Positions 47,730 to 59,452 of a stretch of 64,000 nucleotides of DNA are shown piece after piece. Position numbers and translations under genes: made by a program. The number at the start of each line of letters is the position of its first letter. Within the stretch, counting starts at the first letter, position 1. Under the pieces are notes generated by a model. The model had not been told where the DNA came from. It was given only the letters and a program-made list of their open reading frames with translations, and did not search any database. The DNA is from Hydrogenophaga crocea (GTDB taxonomy: Bacteria > Pseudomonadota > Gammaproteobacteria > Burkholderiales > Burkholderiaceae_C). Location of the stretch: positions 4,444,001 through 4,508,000 of the forward strand of contig NZ_CP049989.1 in NCBI RefSeq assembly GCF_011388215.1, given 5' to 3'.

Positions 47730-48644
47730 ATGGACGCCGAAGCCGCCCCCAGCCCGACCGTGCCGGTCGAAGAAGACCGCCATCCGTTCCTGGTGTCGCT
47801 GGGCGAGCGCGTGCGCACGCTGCGCTCGCGCCGCGGCATGACGCGCAAGGCGGTGGCGATCGCGGCCGACGTGTCCGAGCGCCACCTCGCCAACCTCGAG
47901 TACGGCACGGGCAACGCGTCCATCCTGGTGCTGCTGCAGGTGGCCGAGGCGCTGCAGTGCCCGCTCGCCGAACTTATTGGCGATGTGAGCACAAGCTCAC
48001 CGGAATGGCTGCTGATCCGCGAGATGCTGGCCGGCCGCCCCGAGGCCGACCTGCGCCGCGTGCGCATGGCCATCGGCAGCGCGCTGGGCCAGGGCCAGGC
48101 CGACACCGACGCCACGCGGCGCACGCGCATCGCGCTCATCGGCCTGCGCGGGGCGGGCAAGTCCACGCTGGGCCAGCGCCTGGCCGACGACCTGGGCTAC
48201 GCCTTCATCGAGCTCAGCCGCGAGATCGAGAAGTTCGCCGGCTGCAGCATCGAGGAGATCCACGCGCTTTACGGCACGCCGGCCTACCGGCGCTACGAGC
48301 GCCGTGCGCTCGAGGAGGCGATCCAGATCTACCCCGAGGTGGTGATCGCCACGCCCGGCGGCCTGGTGTCGGACGCGGCCAACTTCAACCTGCTGCTCGC
48401 GCACTGCACCACCGTGTGGCTGCAGGCCGATCCGGCCGACCACATGGGCCGCGTGGCGGCGCAGGGCGACATGCGGCCCATGGCCGCGAGCCGCGAGGCC
48501 ATGGAAGACCTCAAGCGCATCCTCGCGGGGCGCTCGGCTTTCTATTCCAAGGCAGAGTTGCACTTCAACACCAGCGCCTACGGCAGCGTGGACGCGGCCT
48601 TCCAGGCCCTGAGCGACGAGGTCCGCGCGCTGGTGTCGGGCTGA
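47730..48644 (+). CDS. boxR: BoxR, benzoyl-CoA-responsive transcriptional regulator
   Basis: 304 residues in two parts. Residues ~25-85 form an XRE-type helix-turn-helix (LGERVRTLRSRRGMTRKAVA, then VSERHLANLEYG). Residues ~130-304 are a shikimate-kinase-like domain with Walker A GLRGAGKS (138-145). This is the BoxR/BzdR layout, in which the kinase-like domain senses benzoyl-CoA and releases repression. The ATG at 47730 is followed by an acidic lead. It is transcribed with or just before boxC; TGCA-repeat sites lie upstream of both. Confidence 0.93.
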   Translation: MDAEAAPSPTVPVEEDRHPFLVSLGERVRTLRSRRGMTRKAVAIAADVSERHLANLEYGTGNASILVLLQVAEALQCPLAELIGDVSTSSPEWLLIREMLAGRPEADLRRVRMAIGSALGQGQADTDATRRTRIALIGLRGAGKSTLGQRLADDLGYAFIELSREIEKFAGCSIEEIHALYGTPAYRRYERRALEEAIQIYPEVVIATPGGLVSDAANFNLLLAHCTTVWLQADPADHMGRVAAQGDMRPMAASREAMEDLKRILAGRSAFYSKAELHFNTSAYGSVDAAFQALSDEVRALVSG

Positions 48645-48669
48645 ACAAAACCGACCGGCGGTCGAAACA

Positions 48670-48713
48670 TGCACAAAAGTGCATTGACGCCGCTCAGAGA
48701 CATGCAATATTAT
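48670..48713 (+). promoter_or_regulatory. boxCBA promoter with TGCA-N6-TGCA operator
   Basis: TGCA-caaaag-TGCA at 48670-48683 abuts a -35 box TTGACG (48684-48689). After 18 bases comes a -10 box TATTAT (48708-48713). A further single TGCA lies at 48703-48706 inside the core promoter. The boxC ATG is 66 bases downstream with a gaggag Shine-Dalgarno. This is the best promoter in the window; BoxR binding here would block RNA polymerase. Confidence 0.78.
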
Positions 48714-48778
48714 TCCGGTCACGTTCAAGGCAACGGCATTTCAGTGCCGCTGCCTTCCCAGCCCCCGAGGAGACCGTC

Positions 48779-50437
<1,659 letters not shown>

Positions 50438-50446
50438 TCAACCAAC

Positions 50447-50483
50447 GTTGTGCGGTGGGTTCTCCGGTGGAGCCAGCCGCAAC
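50447..50483 (+). other. Nested hairpin in boxC-boxB intergenic mRNA
   Basis: Within the 88-base gap, GTTG(t)GCGG (50447-50455) can pair with CCGCAAC (50477-50483), enclosing CTCC/GGAG with a 3-base loop (50462-50472). No T-run follows, so it is not an intrinsic terminator. Such structures can set different mRNA stability for neighbouring genes. Confidence 0.45.
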
Positions 50484-50525
50484 CGCAGGTCAGTCCACCG
50501 ACAGGAAACCCGCAGGAGAACCGCG

Positions 50526-51953
<1,428 letters not shown>

Positions 51954-51959
51954 TCTCCC

Positions 51960-53237
51960 ATGAATGCGCCCGTTGAACTCGCTGTCATCCAGCAGCACCT
52001 GATCGATCCGGAGATCTGCATCCGGTGCAACACCTGCGAGGCGACCTGCCCCGTGGGTGCGATCACGCACGACGCGAACAACTACGTGGTCGATGCGGAC
52101 AAGTGCAACCTGTGCATGGCCTGCGTGCCGCCGTGCCCCACGGGCTCGATCGACAACTGGCGCACCATGCCCAAGGCGCGCGCGTACTCCATCGAGGACC
52201 AGTTCGGCTGGGAGTCCCTGCCCGCCGAACTGCCCGCGGAGGAACTCGCGGCCGCGGGCGTGGCCGAGGCCGCGCCCGCCGCGGCGTCGGCCCCCGCGAG
52301 CCCTGCGCCCGCGGCCACGGAAGACAAGTTCATCAGCACCCGCTACGGTTCCACGCTGCCGCCCTGGTCGGCCGCCCACGCGTTCACCAACCTCTACGGC
52401 CCCAAGGCCGCGCAGAAGACCGTCACGGCCACCGTGGTGGGCAACCTGCGCGTGACGGAGGTCGGCACCGAGTACGACACGCACCACATCGTGCTCGATT
52501 TCGGCAGCATGCCCTTCCCCGTGCTCGAGGGGCAGAGCATCGGCGTGATCCCGCCCGGTGTCGATGAAAAAGGCCGGCCGCACCACGCGCGCCAGTACAG
52601 CATCGCGAGCCCGCGCAACGGCGAGCGCGCAGGCCACAACAACCTCTCGCTCACCATCAAGCGCGTGCTCGAGGACCACTCGGGCAAGCCGGTGCGCGGC
52701 GTGGCCAGCAACTACATGTGCGACTTGCAGGTGGGCGACAAGGTCGAGGTGATCGGGCCGTTCGGCGCGAGCTTCCTCATGCCCAACCACCCGCGCAGCC
52801 ACATCGTGATGATCTGCACCGGCACCGGTTCGGCCCCCATGCGCGCCATGACCGAATGGCGCCGGCGCCTGCGCGCCTCGGGCAAGTTCGAGGGTGGCAA
52901 GCTCATGCTGTTCTTCGGCGCGCGCACGCAGCAGGAACTGCCGTACTTCGGTCCGCTGCAGAACCTGCCCAAGGACTTCATCGACATCAATCTGGCCTTC
53001 AGCCGCACGCCGGGCCAGCCCAAGAAGTACGTGCAGGACGCGCTGCGCGAGCGCGCGGCCGACGTTGCCGCCCTGCTCAAGGACCCGAACGCGCACTTCT
53101 ACGTGTGCGGCTTGAAGAGCATGGAAGAGGGGGTGGTGCTCGCGCTGCGCGACATCGCCACCCAGGCCGGGCTCGATTGGGAAACCGTGGGCGCTGCACT
53201 GCAGCGCGAAGGCCGGCTGCACCTCGAGACCTACTGA
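51960..53237 (+). CDS. boxA: Benzoyl-CoA 2,3-epoxidase, reductase component
   Basis: 425 residues. The N-terminus carries two [4Fe-4S] ferredoxin motifs ([12 protein letters not shown] from residue 20, [12 protein letters not shown] from residue 49). An Ala/Pro-rich linker (~93-120) leads to a ferredoxin-NADP+ reductase module with [13 protein letters not shown] (FAD), [15 protein letters not shown] (NADPH) and a C-terminal aromatic residue. It supplies electrons from NADPH to BoxB. A terminator-like hairpin follows 44 bases after the stop. Confidence 0.96.
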   Translation: MNAPVELAVIQQHLIDPEICIRCNTCEATCPVGAITHDANNYVVDADKCNLCMACVPPCPTGSIDNWRTMPKARAYSIEDQFGWESLPAELPAEELAAAGVAEAAPAAASAPASPAPAATEDKFISTRYGSTLPPWSAAHAFTNLYGPKAAQKTVTATVVGNLRVTEVGTEYDTHHIVLDFGSMPFPVLEGQSIGVIPPGVDEKGRPHHARQYSIASPRNGERAGHNNLSLTIKRVLEDHSGKPVRGVASNYMCDLQVGDKVEVIGPFGASFLMPNHPRSHIVMICTGTGSAPMRAMTEWRRRLRASGKFEGGKLMLFFGARTQQELPYFGPLQNLPKDFIDINLAFSRTPGQPKKYVQDALRERAADVAALLKDPNAHFYVCGLKSMEEGVVLALRDIATQAGLDWETVGAALQREGRLHLETY

Positions 53238-53281
53238 GCCTTAGCGGGTCGTCGGGGCATGCGGCCCCGGCCCGGGGCAGG

Positions 53282-53313
53282 GGCGGGACGATGGCGTAAA
53301 GTCCCGCCTTCTT
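53282..53313 (+). terminator. Terminator-like hairpin between boxA and the DUF3305 gene
   Basis: 8-bp perfect stem GGCGGGAC (53282-53289) / GTCCCGCC (53301-53308), 11-base loop, then ttctta. It ends exactly at the ATG of the next gene. It would end the boxCBA transcript. A TAAAGT element (53297-53302) in the loop and descending arm might be a -10 box for a near-leaderless DUF3305 mRNA, which has no Shine-Dalgarno. Confidence 0.6.
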
Positions 53314-53943
53314 ATGCACGCCAAGCACACGTCCCTGCCCGCACGACACCGGCCCGCGATCGAGGTCGATGTCGTGATGCGGCGCGAGCCCGTGGCCGGC
53401 GCCATGGCGCGCTGGCAGCCCTGGCGCTGGGTGCTGGCCGATGTGATGCTGCACGCCGGCCCCGATGAAACCGCGCTGCTCGCGCGCGACGAACACCACG
53501 AGCCGCAGGCCGTGGAGCCGATCGACGCCGCGCAGGCCCCCGAGGGCAGCAGCCACTGGCTGTACCCGCGCTTTCGGGTCGAGCTGTTCCGCGACGACGC
53601 CGAAGGCTACTACCTCAACCTCGAAAGCCCGCAGCCCTGCTTCTGGGTGCTGTGGCGGCCCGACGAATCCCGGCTGCTCGACGGCGAGCCCGTGGCCGTG
53701 CCGCAGGCCGCGTCGCTGAGCTACCACGACGCCGGCCGCTGGCTCGACGCCCAGGAGCGCGTGGACCAGGTGCCCGCGCCCGAGGAGGTGGTCGACTGGA
53801 TGCGCGGCTTCGTCGACGCCACCTACGTGCCCGAGCCCAAGAAGCGCAAGCGCCCCGAGAGCTTTCGCCCGCTCACCGACCGCTTCGGCCAGCCGGTGCG
53901 CGTGTCCACCGACAAGCTGCGCCGTGGCGGCGCAGGCCAATGA
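53314..53943 (+). CDS. DUF3305 domain protein
   Basis: 209 residues, soluble. Recognised features of DUF3305 are VDVVMRREPVAGAMARWQPWRW near the start, the central YPRFRVELFRDDAEGYYLNLES and WVLWRP. The basic tail (EPKKRKRPESFRPLTDRFG) may bind a partner or nucleic acid. In other proteobacteria DUF3305 genes sit with DUF3306, a polyferredoxin and TorD next to formate dehydrogenase genes, where they are presumed maturation factors. Its function is unknown. Confidence 0.85.
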   Translation: MHAKHTSLPARHRPAIEVDVVMRREPVAGAMARWQPWRWVLADVMLHAGPDETALLARDEHHEPQAVEPIDAAQAPEGSSHWLYPRFRVELFRDDAEGYYLNLESPQPCFWVLWRPDESRLLDGEPVAVPQAASLSYHDAGRWLDAQERVDQVPAPEEVVDWMRGFVDATYVPEPKKRKRPESFRPLTDRFGQPVRVSTDKLRRGGAGQ

Positions 53944-54557
53944 CCATGGCACAGGACGACGGCAACTTCTTCTCGCGCTGGTCGCGCCGCAAGGAAGCCG
54001 CGCGCAGCGGCCAGGCGCTGCCGCCCGAGCCTGTGGTCGCCAAGGCCGCGCCGGTGGCTGCGCCTGCGCCCCTGGCCGCACCGGCCCCGCTGACCGCGCC
54101 CGAGCCGCCGGCCGCGCGCGAGCCGGCCCCGCCCGCGCCCACGCTCGACGACGTGGCCCGGCTCACGCCCGAATCCGACTTCAGCCGCTTCGTCGCCAAG
54201 GACGTGAGCAGCGACGTGCGCAACGCCGCGGTGAAAAAGCTGTTCGCCGATCCGCACTTCAATGTGATGGACGGGCTGGACATCTACATCGACGACTACA
54301 GCAAGCCCAGCCCGCTGTCCAAGGCCGAGCTGGCCATGATGGTGGGCGCGAAATTCCTCAAGCTCGTCGACGACCCCGACGAAAAAAAGGCCGAGGCGCC
54401 CGCCGCCCCGACGGCCCCCACGGACGGCGGGCCCACCGCCGCCACCCCCAGCCCCCCCGAGGGCGACCCGACCCCGTCCCACGATGACCACGCTGATCTG
54501 CAATTGCAACCAGACCATGCCCCTGGACCCCAAGGCCCTGGGCGCGGCACTGGATGA
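53940..54557 (+). CDS. DUF3306 domain protein
   Basis: 205 residues. It starts with NFFSRWSRRKEAARSG, typical of DUF3306, then a long Ala/Pro linker (~30-68) and a conserved segment TPESDFSRFVAKDVSSDVRNAA..KKLFADPHFNVMDGLDIYIDDYS. The Pro/Ala/Asp-rich tail is variable. The ATG overlaps the DUF3305 stop by 4 bases. Its 3' end overlaps the next gene by 74 bases, which is unusually long. Its function is unknown; it always travels with DUF3305. Confidence 0.82.
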   Translation: MTMAQDDGNFFSRWSRRKEAARSGQALPPEPVVAKAAPVAAPAPLAAPAPLTAPEPPAAREPAPPAPTLDDVARLTPESDFSRFVAKDVSSDVRNAAVKKLFADPHFNVMDGLDIYIDDYSKPSPLSKAELAMMVGAKFLKLVDDPDEKKAEAPAAPTAPTDGGPTAATPSPPEGDPTPSHDDHADLQLQPDHAPGPQGPGRGTG

Positions 54558-56586
54558 AGACCTGAGCGCGCACACCACGCTGTGCCGGCGCGACGCGCCC
54601 GCCTTCCAGCGCGCCTGCCGCAGCAGCGACGACCTGGTGGTGGCCTGCACCCAGGAAAGCCGCCTCTTCAACGAACTGTCCGAACAGACCGAGGGCGCGG
54701 TGGCGCTGGACGTGCGGCCGATCCGCTTCGTGAACCTGCGCGAAACCGGTGGCTGGGGCCGCGAGGCCCGGGCCGCCACGCCCAAGATGGCCGCGCTGCT
54801 GGCGGCGGCGCGCCTGCCCGATCCCGAGCCGGTGCCCACCGTCACCTACACCAGCGCGGGCCGCGCGCTGATCATCGGCGCGCTCGATGCCGCCGAGGCC
54901 CTGGCTGCGCGCGTGGCCGACGTGCTCGACGTGACCGTGCTGGCCCAGGGCGGTCGCGGCCAGCAGGCCCACACCTGGCCGGTGCAGAGCGGCGAACTGG
55001 TTTCGCTCGGCGGCTGGCTCGGTGCCTTCGACGCGGTCTGGCGCAAGGCCAACCCGATCGACCTCGACCTGTGCACGCGCTGCAACGCCTGCGTCGCGGC
55101 CTGCCCCGAAGGCGCGATCGGGCTCGACTACCAGATCGACCTGGACAAGTGCCAGAGCCACCGCGCCTGCGTGCAGGCCTGCGAGGCCGTGGGCGCGATC
55201 AACTTCCAGCGTGAGGCGAGCGAGCAGCGCGAGCGTTTCGACATCGTGGTCGACCTCCGCGCGCAACCGGCCTTCGCGCAGCACGCGCCGCCGCAGGGCT
55301 ACTTCCACCTGCCGCAAGGCCTGCACAGCGAGGCCGGCCTTGCGGCCGTGCTGCGCCTGCGCGAGCTGGTGGGTGAATTCGAGAAACCCAAGTTCTTCCA
55401 GTACAAGCAGAAGCTGTGCGCACACGGACGCAACGAGACCGTGGGTTGCGACGCCTGCGTGCAGGTGTGCTCGGCGCTCGCCATCCGCAGCGAGGTCGAG
55501 CGCCAGCAGATCGCGGTCAACCCCAACCTGTGCGTGGGCTGCGGCGCCTGCACCACCGTGTGCCCCACGGGTGCACTGAGCTACGCCTACCCGCGCGCGG
55601 CGGAGCAGGGCGCCAAGCTGCGCACCGTGCTCGCCACCTACGCCAAGGCCGGCGGCCAGGACGCGGCGCTGCTGCTGCACAGCCAGGCCGCGGGCAGCGC
55701 ACTCATCGACGCGCTGGGCCGCGAGGCGCAGCTGCGGCCCAAGGCCGTCAAGGGCGTGCCCGCGCGTGTGATCCCGCTGCCGCTGTGGCACACCGCTTCG
55801 GTGGGCCTCGATCTGTGGCTCAGCGCCTTTGCCTACGGCGCATCGCAGGTGTGGGTGCTGGTCACCGACGAAGAAGCGCCGCAGTACCTCGACGCGCTCA
55901 GCGCGCAGATGGCCGTGGCGCAGGCGCTGGTGAACGGCCTGGGTTACAGCGGCACCCATTTCCGCCTGGTGCGCGCGCGCGATGCGGCCACGCTCGACGT
56001 GCAGCTCGCCTCGCCGCCCGCGCAGGGCGTGAAGCGCCGCGCGGGCTTCGCGGTGCAGGCCGACAAACGCGCCACGCTCGAACTCGCGCTCGATCACCTG
56101 CTGCAGGACAGCGCGGCGCTCGCGCGCAGCGCCGAGGCCGTCGCGCTGCCCGCGGCCTCGCCGTTCGGCGCGGTGAACGTGGACAAGGACCGCTGCACGC
56201 TGTGCCTGAGCTGCGTGAGCGCCTGCCCCGCGAGCGCGCTGCTCGACAACGCCGAGCGCCCGCAGCTGCGCTTCGTCGAGAAGAACTGCGTGCAGTGCGG
56301 CCTGTGCGCCACCACCTGCCCCGAAGACGCGATCACGCTCGCGCCGCGCCTGCTGCTCAGCGAGCAGCGCAAGCAGCCGCGCGTGCTCAACGAAGCCCAG
56401 CCCTATGGCTGCGTGCGCTGCGGCAAACCGTTCGGCACGCTCAAGGGCGTGGAGCTCATGCTGTCCAAGCTCTCGGGCCACGCCATGTTCCAGGGCGAAG
56501 CGCTCGAGCGCCTCAAGATGTGCGGCGACTGCCGCGTCGTGGACATCTATTCCAACCCGGGCGAAACCCGCATCAACGACCTCTGA
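54484..56586 (+). CDS. Multi-cluster [4Fe-4S] ferredoxin-type protein
   Basis: 700 residues, cytoplasmic. Canonical C-x2-C-x2-C-x3-C-P motifs begin at residues 197 (CTRCNACVAACP), 350 (CVGCGACTTVCP), 571 (CTLCLSCVSACP) and 602 (CVQCGLCATTCP). Further cysteine sets lie near 220 (CQSHRACVQAC) and 320 (CAHGRNETVGCDACVQVC), with CVRCG and CGDC at the end. It could therefore hold five or six clusters. Proteins of this kind lie upstream of formate dehydrogenases and probably take part in electron transfer or maturation. The next gene is the chaperone TorD. The ATG chosen lies inside the DUF3306 gene. Confidence 0.88.
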   Translation: MTTLICNCNQTMPLDPKALGAALDEDLSAHTTLCRRDAPAFQRACRSSDDLVVACTQESRLFNELSEQTEGAVALDVRPIRFVNLRETGGWGREARAATPKMAALLAAARLPDPEPVPTVTYTSAGRALIIGALDAAEALAARVADVLDVTVLAQGGRGQQAHTWPVQSGELVSLGGWLGAFDAVWRKANPIDLDLCTRCNACVAACPEGAIGLDYQIDLDKCQSHRACVQACEAVGAINFQREASEQRERFDIVVDLRAQPAFAQHAPPQGYFHLPQGLHSEAGLAAVLRLRELVGEFEKPKFFQYKQKLCAHGRNETVGCDACVQVCSALAIRSEVERQQIAVNPNLCVGCGACTTVCPTGALSYAYPRAAEQGAKLRTVLATYAKAGGQDAALLLHSQAAGSALIDALGREAQLRPKAVKGVPARVIPLPLWHTASVGLDLWLSAFAYGASQVWVLVTDEEAPQYLDALSAQMAVAQALVNGLGYSGTHFRLVRARDAATLDVQLASPPAQGVKRRAGFAVQADKRATLELALDHLLQDSAALARSAEAVALPAASPFGAVNVDKDRCTLCLSCVSACPASALLDNAERPQLRFVEKNCVQCGLCATTCPEDAITLAPRLLLSEQRKQPRVLNEAQPYGCVRCGKPFGTLKGVELMLSKLSGHAMFQGEALERLKMCGDCRVVDIYSNPGETRINDL

Positions 56587-56597
56587 AAGCCCCCGCC

Positions 56598-57215
56598 ATG
56601 ATGGAGCGCATCCCCGTTTCCTCCACGCTCGACGAAGAGACCGCGCGGGCCGAGGTCTATGGCCTGCTGGCCGCGCTGTATTACGCGCCGCCCTCGGCCG
56701 AGCTGATGTCGCAGCTGCGCGTGGCCGTCACCGAAGCGCCCGCGGCCGGCGCCTTCCTTGAAGAATCGTGGCGCGGCGTGGTGGCCGCGGCGCGCGAGCT
56801 CACCGACGCGCAGGTGGTCAGCGAGTTCGACGAGCTCTTCGGCGGCGTGGGCAAGCCCGAGGTGATGCTGTTCGGCTCGCACTACCTGAGCGGCTTCCTC
56901 AACGAGAAACCGCTGGCGCAACTGCGCAGCGACCTCGCCGAACTCGGCCTGGCGCGCGACGAGTCCATGCCCGAGACCGAGGACCACGTGGCCTACGTGT
57001 GCGAGGTCATGCGCTACCTGATCGCGGGCGACGACGTGGCCGTGGCCAACCTCACGCGCCAGCGCGCCTTCTTCGCGGCCCACGTGCAGACCTGGGTGCC
57101 GCAGCTGTGCGACGCGCTGGCCGCCCACCCGAAGGCGCGCTTCTATGCGGCGCTCGCGGGCTTCACCAACGCATTCATCGGCGTCGAGGCCCAGGGCTTC
57201 GACATGCTGGTCTGA
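56598..57215 (+). CDS. TorD/DmsD family molybdoenzyme chaperone
   Basis: 205 residues, all-helical. The TorD signature is visible: EVYGLLAALYYAPP at the start, SEFDELFGGVGKPEVMLFGSHYL in the middle, PETEDHVAYVCEVMRYLI, and FYAALAGFTNAFI near the end. It binds the twin-arginine signal and helps insert the molybdenum cofactor into oxidoreductases. Two ATGs (56598, 56601) are equivalent. No molybdoenzyme gene is present downstream; a DUF1330 gene follows instead. Confidence 0.88.
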   Translation: MMERIPVSSTLDEETARAEVYGLLAALYYAPPSAELMSQLRVAVTEAPAAGAFLEESWRGVVAAARELTDAQVVSEFDELFGGVGKPEVMLFGSHYLSGFLNEKPLAQLRSDLAELGLARDESMPETEDHVAYVCEVMRYLIAGDDVAVANLTRQRAFFAAHVQTWVPQLCDALAAHPKARFYAALAGFTNAFIGVEAQGFDMLV

Positions 57216-57231
57216 TCCCGGGAGGAACGAC

Positions 57232-57534
57232 ATGCCCAAGGCTTACTGGGTGGCGCGCGTGGACGTGGACGACGTCGAACGCTACAAGGCCTACATCGCG
57301 GCCAACGCCGAGCCGCTCCATGCCTACGGGGCGAAGTTTCTCGTGCGCGGCGGCCGCTTCGAGTGCCCCGAAGGCAGCAGCCGCAGCCGCAACGTGGTGA
57401 TCGAGTTTCCCTCGTTCGAACAGGCCAAGGCCTGCTACGAATCGCCCGGCTACCAGGCCGCGGTGGCGCTGCGCGCGCCGGTGTCGGTGATCGACCTGGT
57501 GATCGTCGAAGGCTACGACGGCCCGCAGCCCTGA
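57232..57534 (+). CDS. DUF1330 family protein
   Basis: 100 residues, a single ferredoxin-like alpha/beta (dimeric barrel) domain: KAYWVARVDVDD start, YKAYIAANAEPLHAYGAKFLVRGG, SRNVVIEFPSFEQAKACYESP. A strong ggaggaa Shine-Dalgarno supports the ATG. It begins 16 bases after torD and probably shares its transcript. The function of DUF1330 proteins is not established. It converges with the FG-GAP gene 39 bases away. Confidence 0.9.
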   Translation: MPKAYWVARVDVDDVERYKAYIAANAEPLHAYGAKFLVRGGRFECPEGSSRSRNVVIEFPSFEQAKACYESPGYQAAVALRAPVSVIDLVIVEGYDGPQP

Positions 57535-57573
57535 TCGGAGCGCCCGGGGCCGCCAGTGCGGCCCTTGCGGACT

Positions 57574-59409
57574 TCAGTACAGGTAGACCGCGCCGCTGTT
57601 GGGGGCGTCGCTCAGGCTCTGGTCGCCGCCCACGCCGGTGGCGCTGCTGCTGTCCCCGATCGCGCCGACGGCCAGGGTGAGCAGGCCCTCGCTGTTCTGC
57701 GCCAGCGCCAGGCTGTTGCCGAAACGGCCGCCGTTTTCGATGGCGTTGCTCGGTTTCACCTGCGCCCGCTCGCGCCAGGCCACTCCGTCGCGCTCGAAGA
57801 CGTAGACCGCGCCCGTGCCGGGGGCGTTGTCGTTGTCGACCGCCGGATCCGCCAGGCCCAGCGCATCGCTGTCTTCACCGCGCGCGCCCACCGCCAGCGT
57901 GCGGCCGTCGGCCGACAGCGCCACGGCGACGCCGAAGAAGTCCGAGTCACCGGCGTTGGACGCCTTCACGAGCGCCACCTGGCTCCACGCGTTGGCGGCG
58001 CGCACGAAGACATAGGCGGCGCCGCTGTTCGGCACGTTGCTGGATTCACCCGGCGCACCCACGGCCAGCGCGGTGCCATCGAGCGAGAGCGACACGCTGG
58101 TGCCGAAGGTGTTGGCGGTGTGGGCATTGGACGCCTTGATGTAGGCGGTCTGCACCGTGCCCAGGGGGGAGCCCGATGGGTTGGTGCCGCCGTCGCCAAA
58201 GAGGTAGACGGCGCCGCTGTCCAGCGCCGATTCATCGGCTTGCGTGCCGTTGATGCCGCTCGCGCCGCTGTCTTCGCCCGGTGCGCCGACGGCCAGGCCC
58301 AGGCCATCGGCGCTCAAGGCCACGCTGGTGCCGAAGCGGTCGTTGGCGCCCGTGTTCGAGGCCTTGATGTAGAGAGCCGGGTCCCAGTGACTGTCCAGGT
58401 ACGCGAAGGTGTAGACCGCGCCACTCTGAGGCGCGCCGAGGTTCGGGTCGGGGCCCAGGTGCGCGTCGAAGATGCCGGCGTGGTTGCTGCTTTCGCCCGG
58501 GGCGCCCGCGGCCAGGGTGTTGCCGTCGGCCGAGAGCGCCACGCTGCTGCCGAAGGCGTTGCCGGTTTCGTTGTTGTAGGTCTTGATGAAGGCGTCCTGC
58601 GTCCAGGCGCCGGCGCTGCGCGAGAACACGTACACCGCGCCGCTGTTGCGCGTGCCGGACTCGGTGTCGGTCTGGTTGATGCCCAGGCGCGAACTGGACT
58701 CGCCAACCGATCCCACCGCGAGCCGGCTGCCATCGCCCGAGAGCGCCACGCTGGTGCCGAAGAGGTCGAAGGCCTCCGTGACCGCGGCCTTCACATAGGC
58801 CTGTTGCGTCCAGGCCGTGCCATCGCGCACGTACACATAGACGGCGCCGCTGAACGGGGCGTTGCTGTCGTGGTTCGGCTGGTTGATGCCCGAGCCGCTG
58901 TCGCTTTCGTAGGGTGCGCCCACGGCCAGGGTGCCGCCATCGGCCGACAAGGCCACGCTGAAGCCGAACACCTGGTTCGCGGCCGTGTTCGACGCCTTCA
59001 CGTACCCGATGGCGGTGTTGAGCGAATCCGAGGCCGCCACCGGGACCGAATCGGTACAGCCGCCGCGGTTGCAGGCCCTGAGGATGTAGCGCGCGTTGAT
59101 GTGGGTGGGCAGGAACACCAGCCGGTCGTGCTGCGTGGTGTCCGTGGCCAGGTTGCTCGCCAGCGCGGTGTACTGGCCGTCGCCCCGGGGCGACTCGAGC
59201 AGGGTGTAGCGGGGCTCGCCGCTCACCGCGGTCCAGCTGAAGTGCAGGCCCTTGATGCCTTGCAAGCCGAGCGCGAGCACCGGCTTGCCCGGCGGGGGAC
59301 CGAGGTCGGGGCCCTCGAACCCGCCGCCGCCACCGCCTCCGCAAGCGCTGAGGCCGACGGCAACGGCGGTTGTGAGCGCCGCGCACCAGAACATCCCGGA
59401 CAGGTTCAT
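57574..59409 (-). CDS. FG-GAP repeat lipoprotein, copy 1
   Basis: 611 residues. The lipoprotein signal ends in LSACGGGGG (lipobox Cys ~23). A fibronectin-like domain (about 45-130) carries ARYILRACNRGGCTDS with a cysteine pair. Eight or so FG-GAP/integrin-type blades follow, each built on FGTSVALSADG-x-LAVGAPGESS and a closing SGAVYVF strand, with Asp-rich calcium-like loops. The last residues are SGAVYLY. It should be anchored in the outer membrane as a beta-propeller; the ligand is unknown. It is a tandem paralogue of the next gene, whose start is 1.9 kb upstream. A gaggaa Shine-Dalgarno precedes the ATG. Confidence 0.88.
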   Translation of the reverse strand: MNLSGMFWCAALTTAVAVGLSACGGGGGGGFEGPDLGPPPGKPVLALGLQGIKGLHFSWTAVSGEPRYTLLESPRGDGQYTALASNLATDTTQHDRLVFLPTHINARYILRACNRGGCTDSVPVAASDSLNTAIGYVKASNTAANQVFGFSVALSADGGTLAVGAPYESDSGSGINQPNHDSNAPFSGAVYVYVRDGTAWTQQAYVKAAVTEAFDLFGTSVALSGDGSRLAVGSVGESSSRLGINQTDTESGTRNSGAVYVFSRSAGAWTQDAFIKTYNNETGNAFGSSVALSADGNTLAAGAPGESSNHAGIFDAHLGPDPNLGAPQSGAVYTFAYLDSHWDPALYIKASNTGANDRFGTSVALSADGLGLAVGAPGEDSGASGINGTQADESALDSGAVYLFGDGGTNPSGSPLGTVQTAYIKASNAHTANTFGTSVSLSLDGTALAVGAPGESSNVPNSGAAYVFVRAANAWSQVALVKASNAGDSDFFGVAVALSADGRTLAVGARGEDSDALGLADPAVDNDNAPGTGAVYVFERDGVAWRERAQVKPSNAIENGGRFGNSLALAQNSEGLLTLAVGAIGDSSSATGVGGDQSLSDAPNSGAVYLY

Positions 59410-59452
59410 GACAAGTTCCTCGATTCGGGCCGGTGCGCTGGCCGCGATGCCT

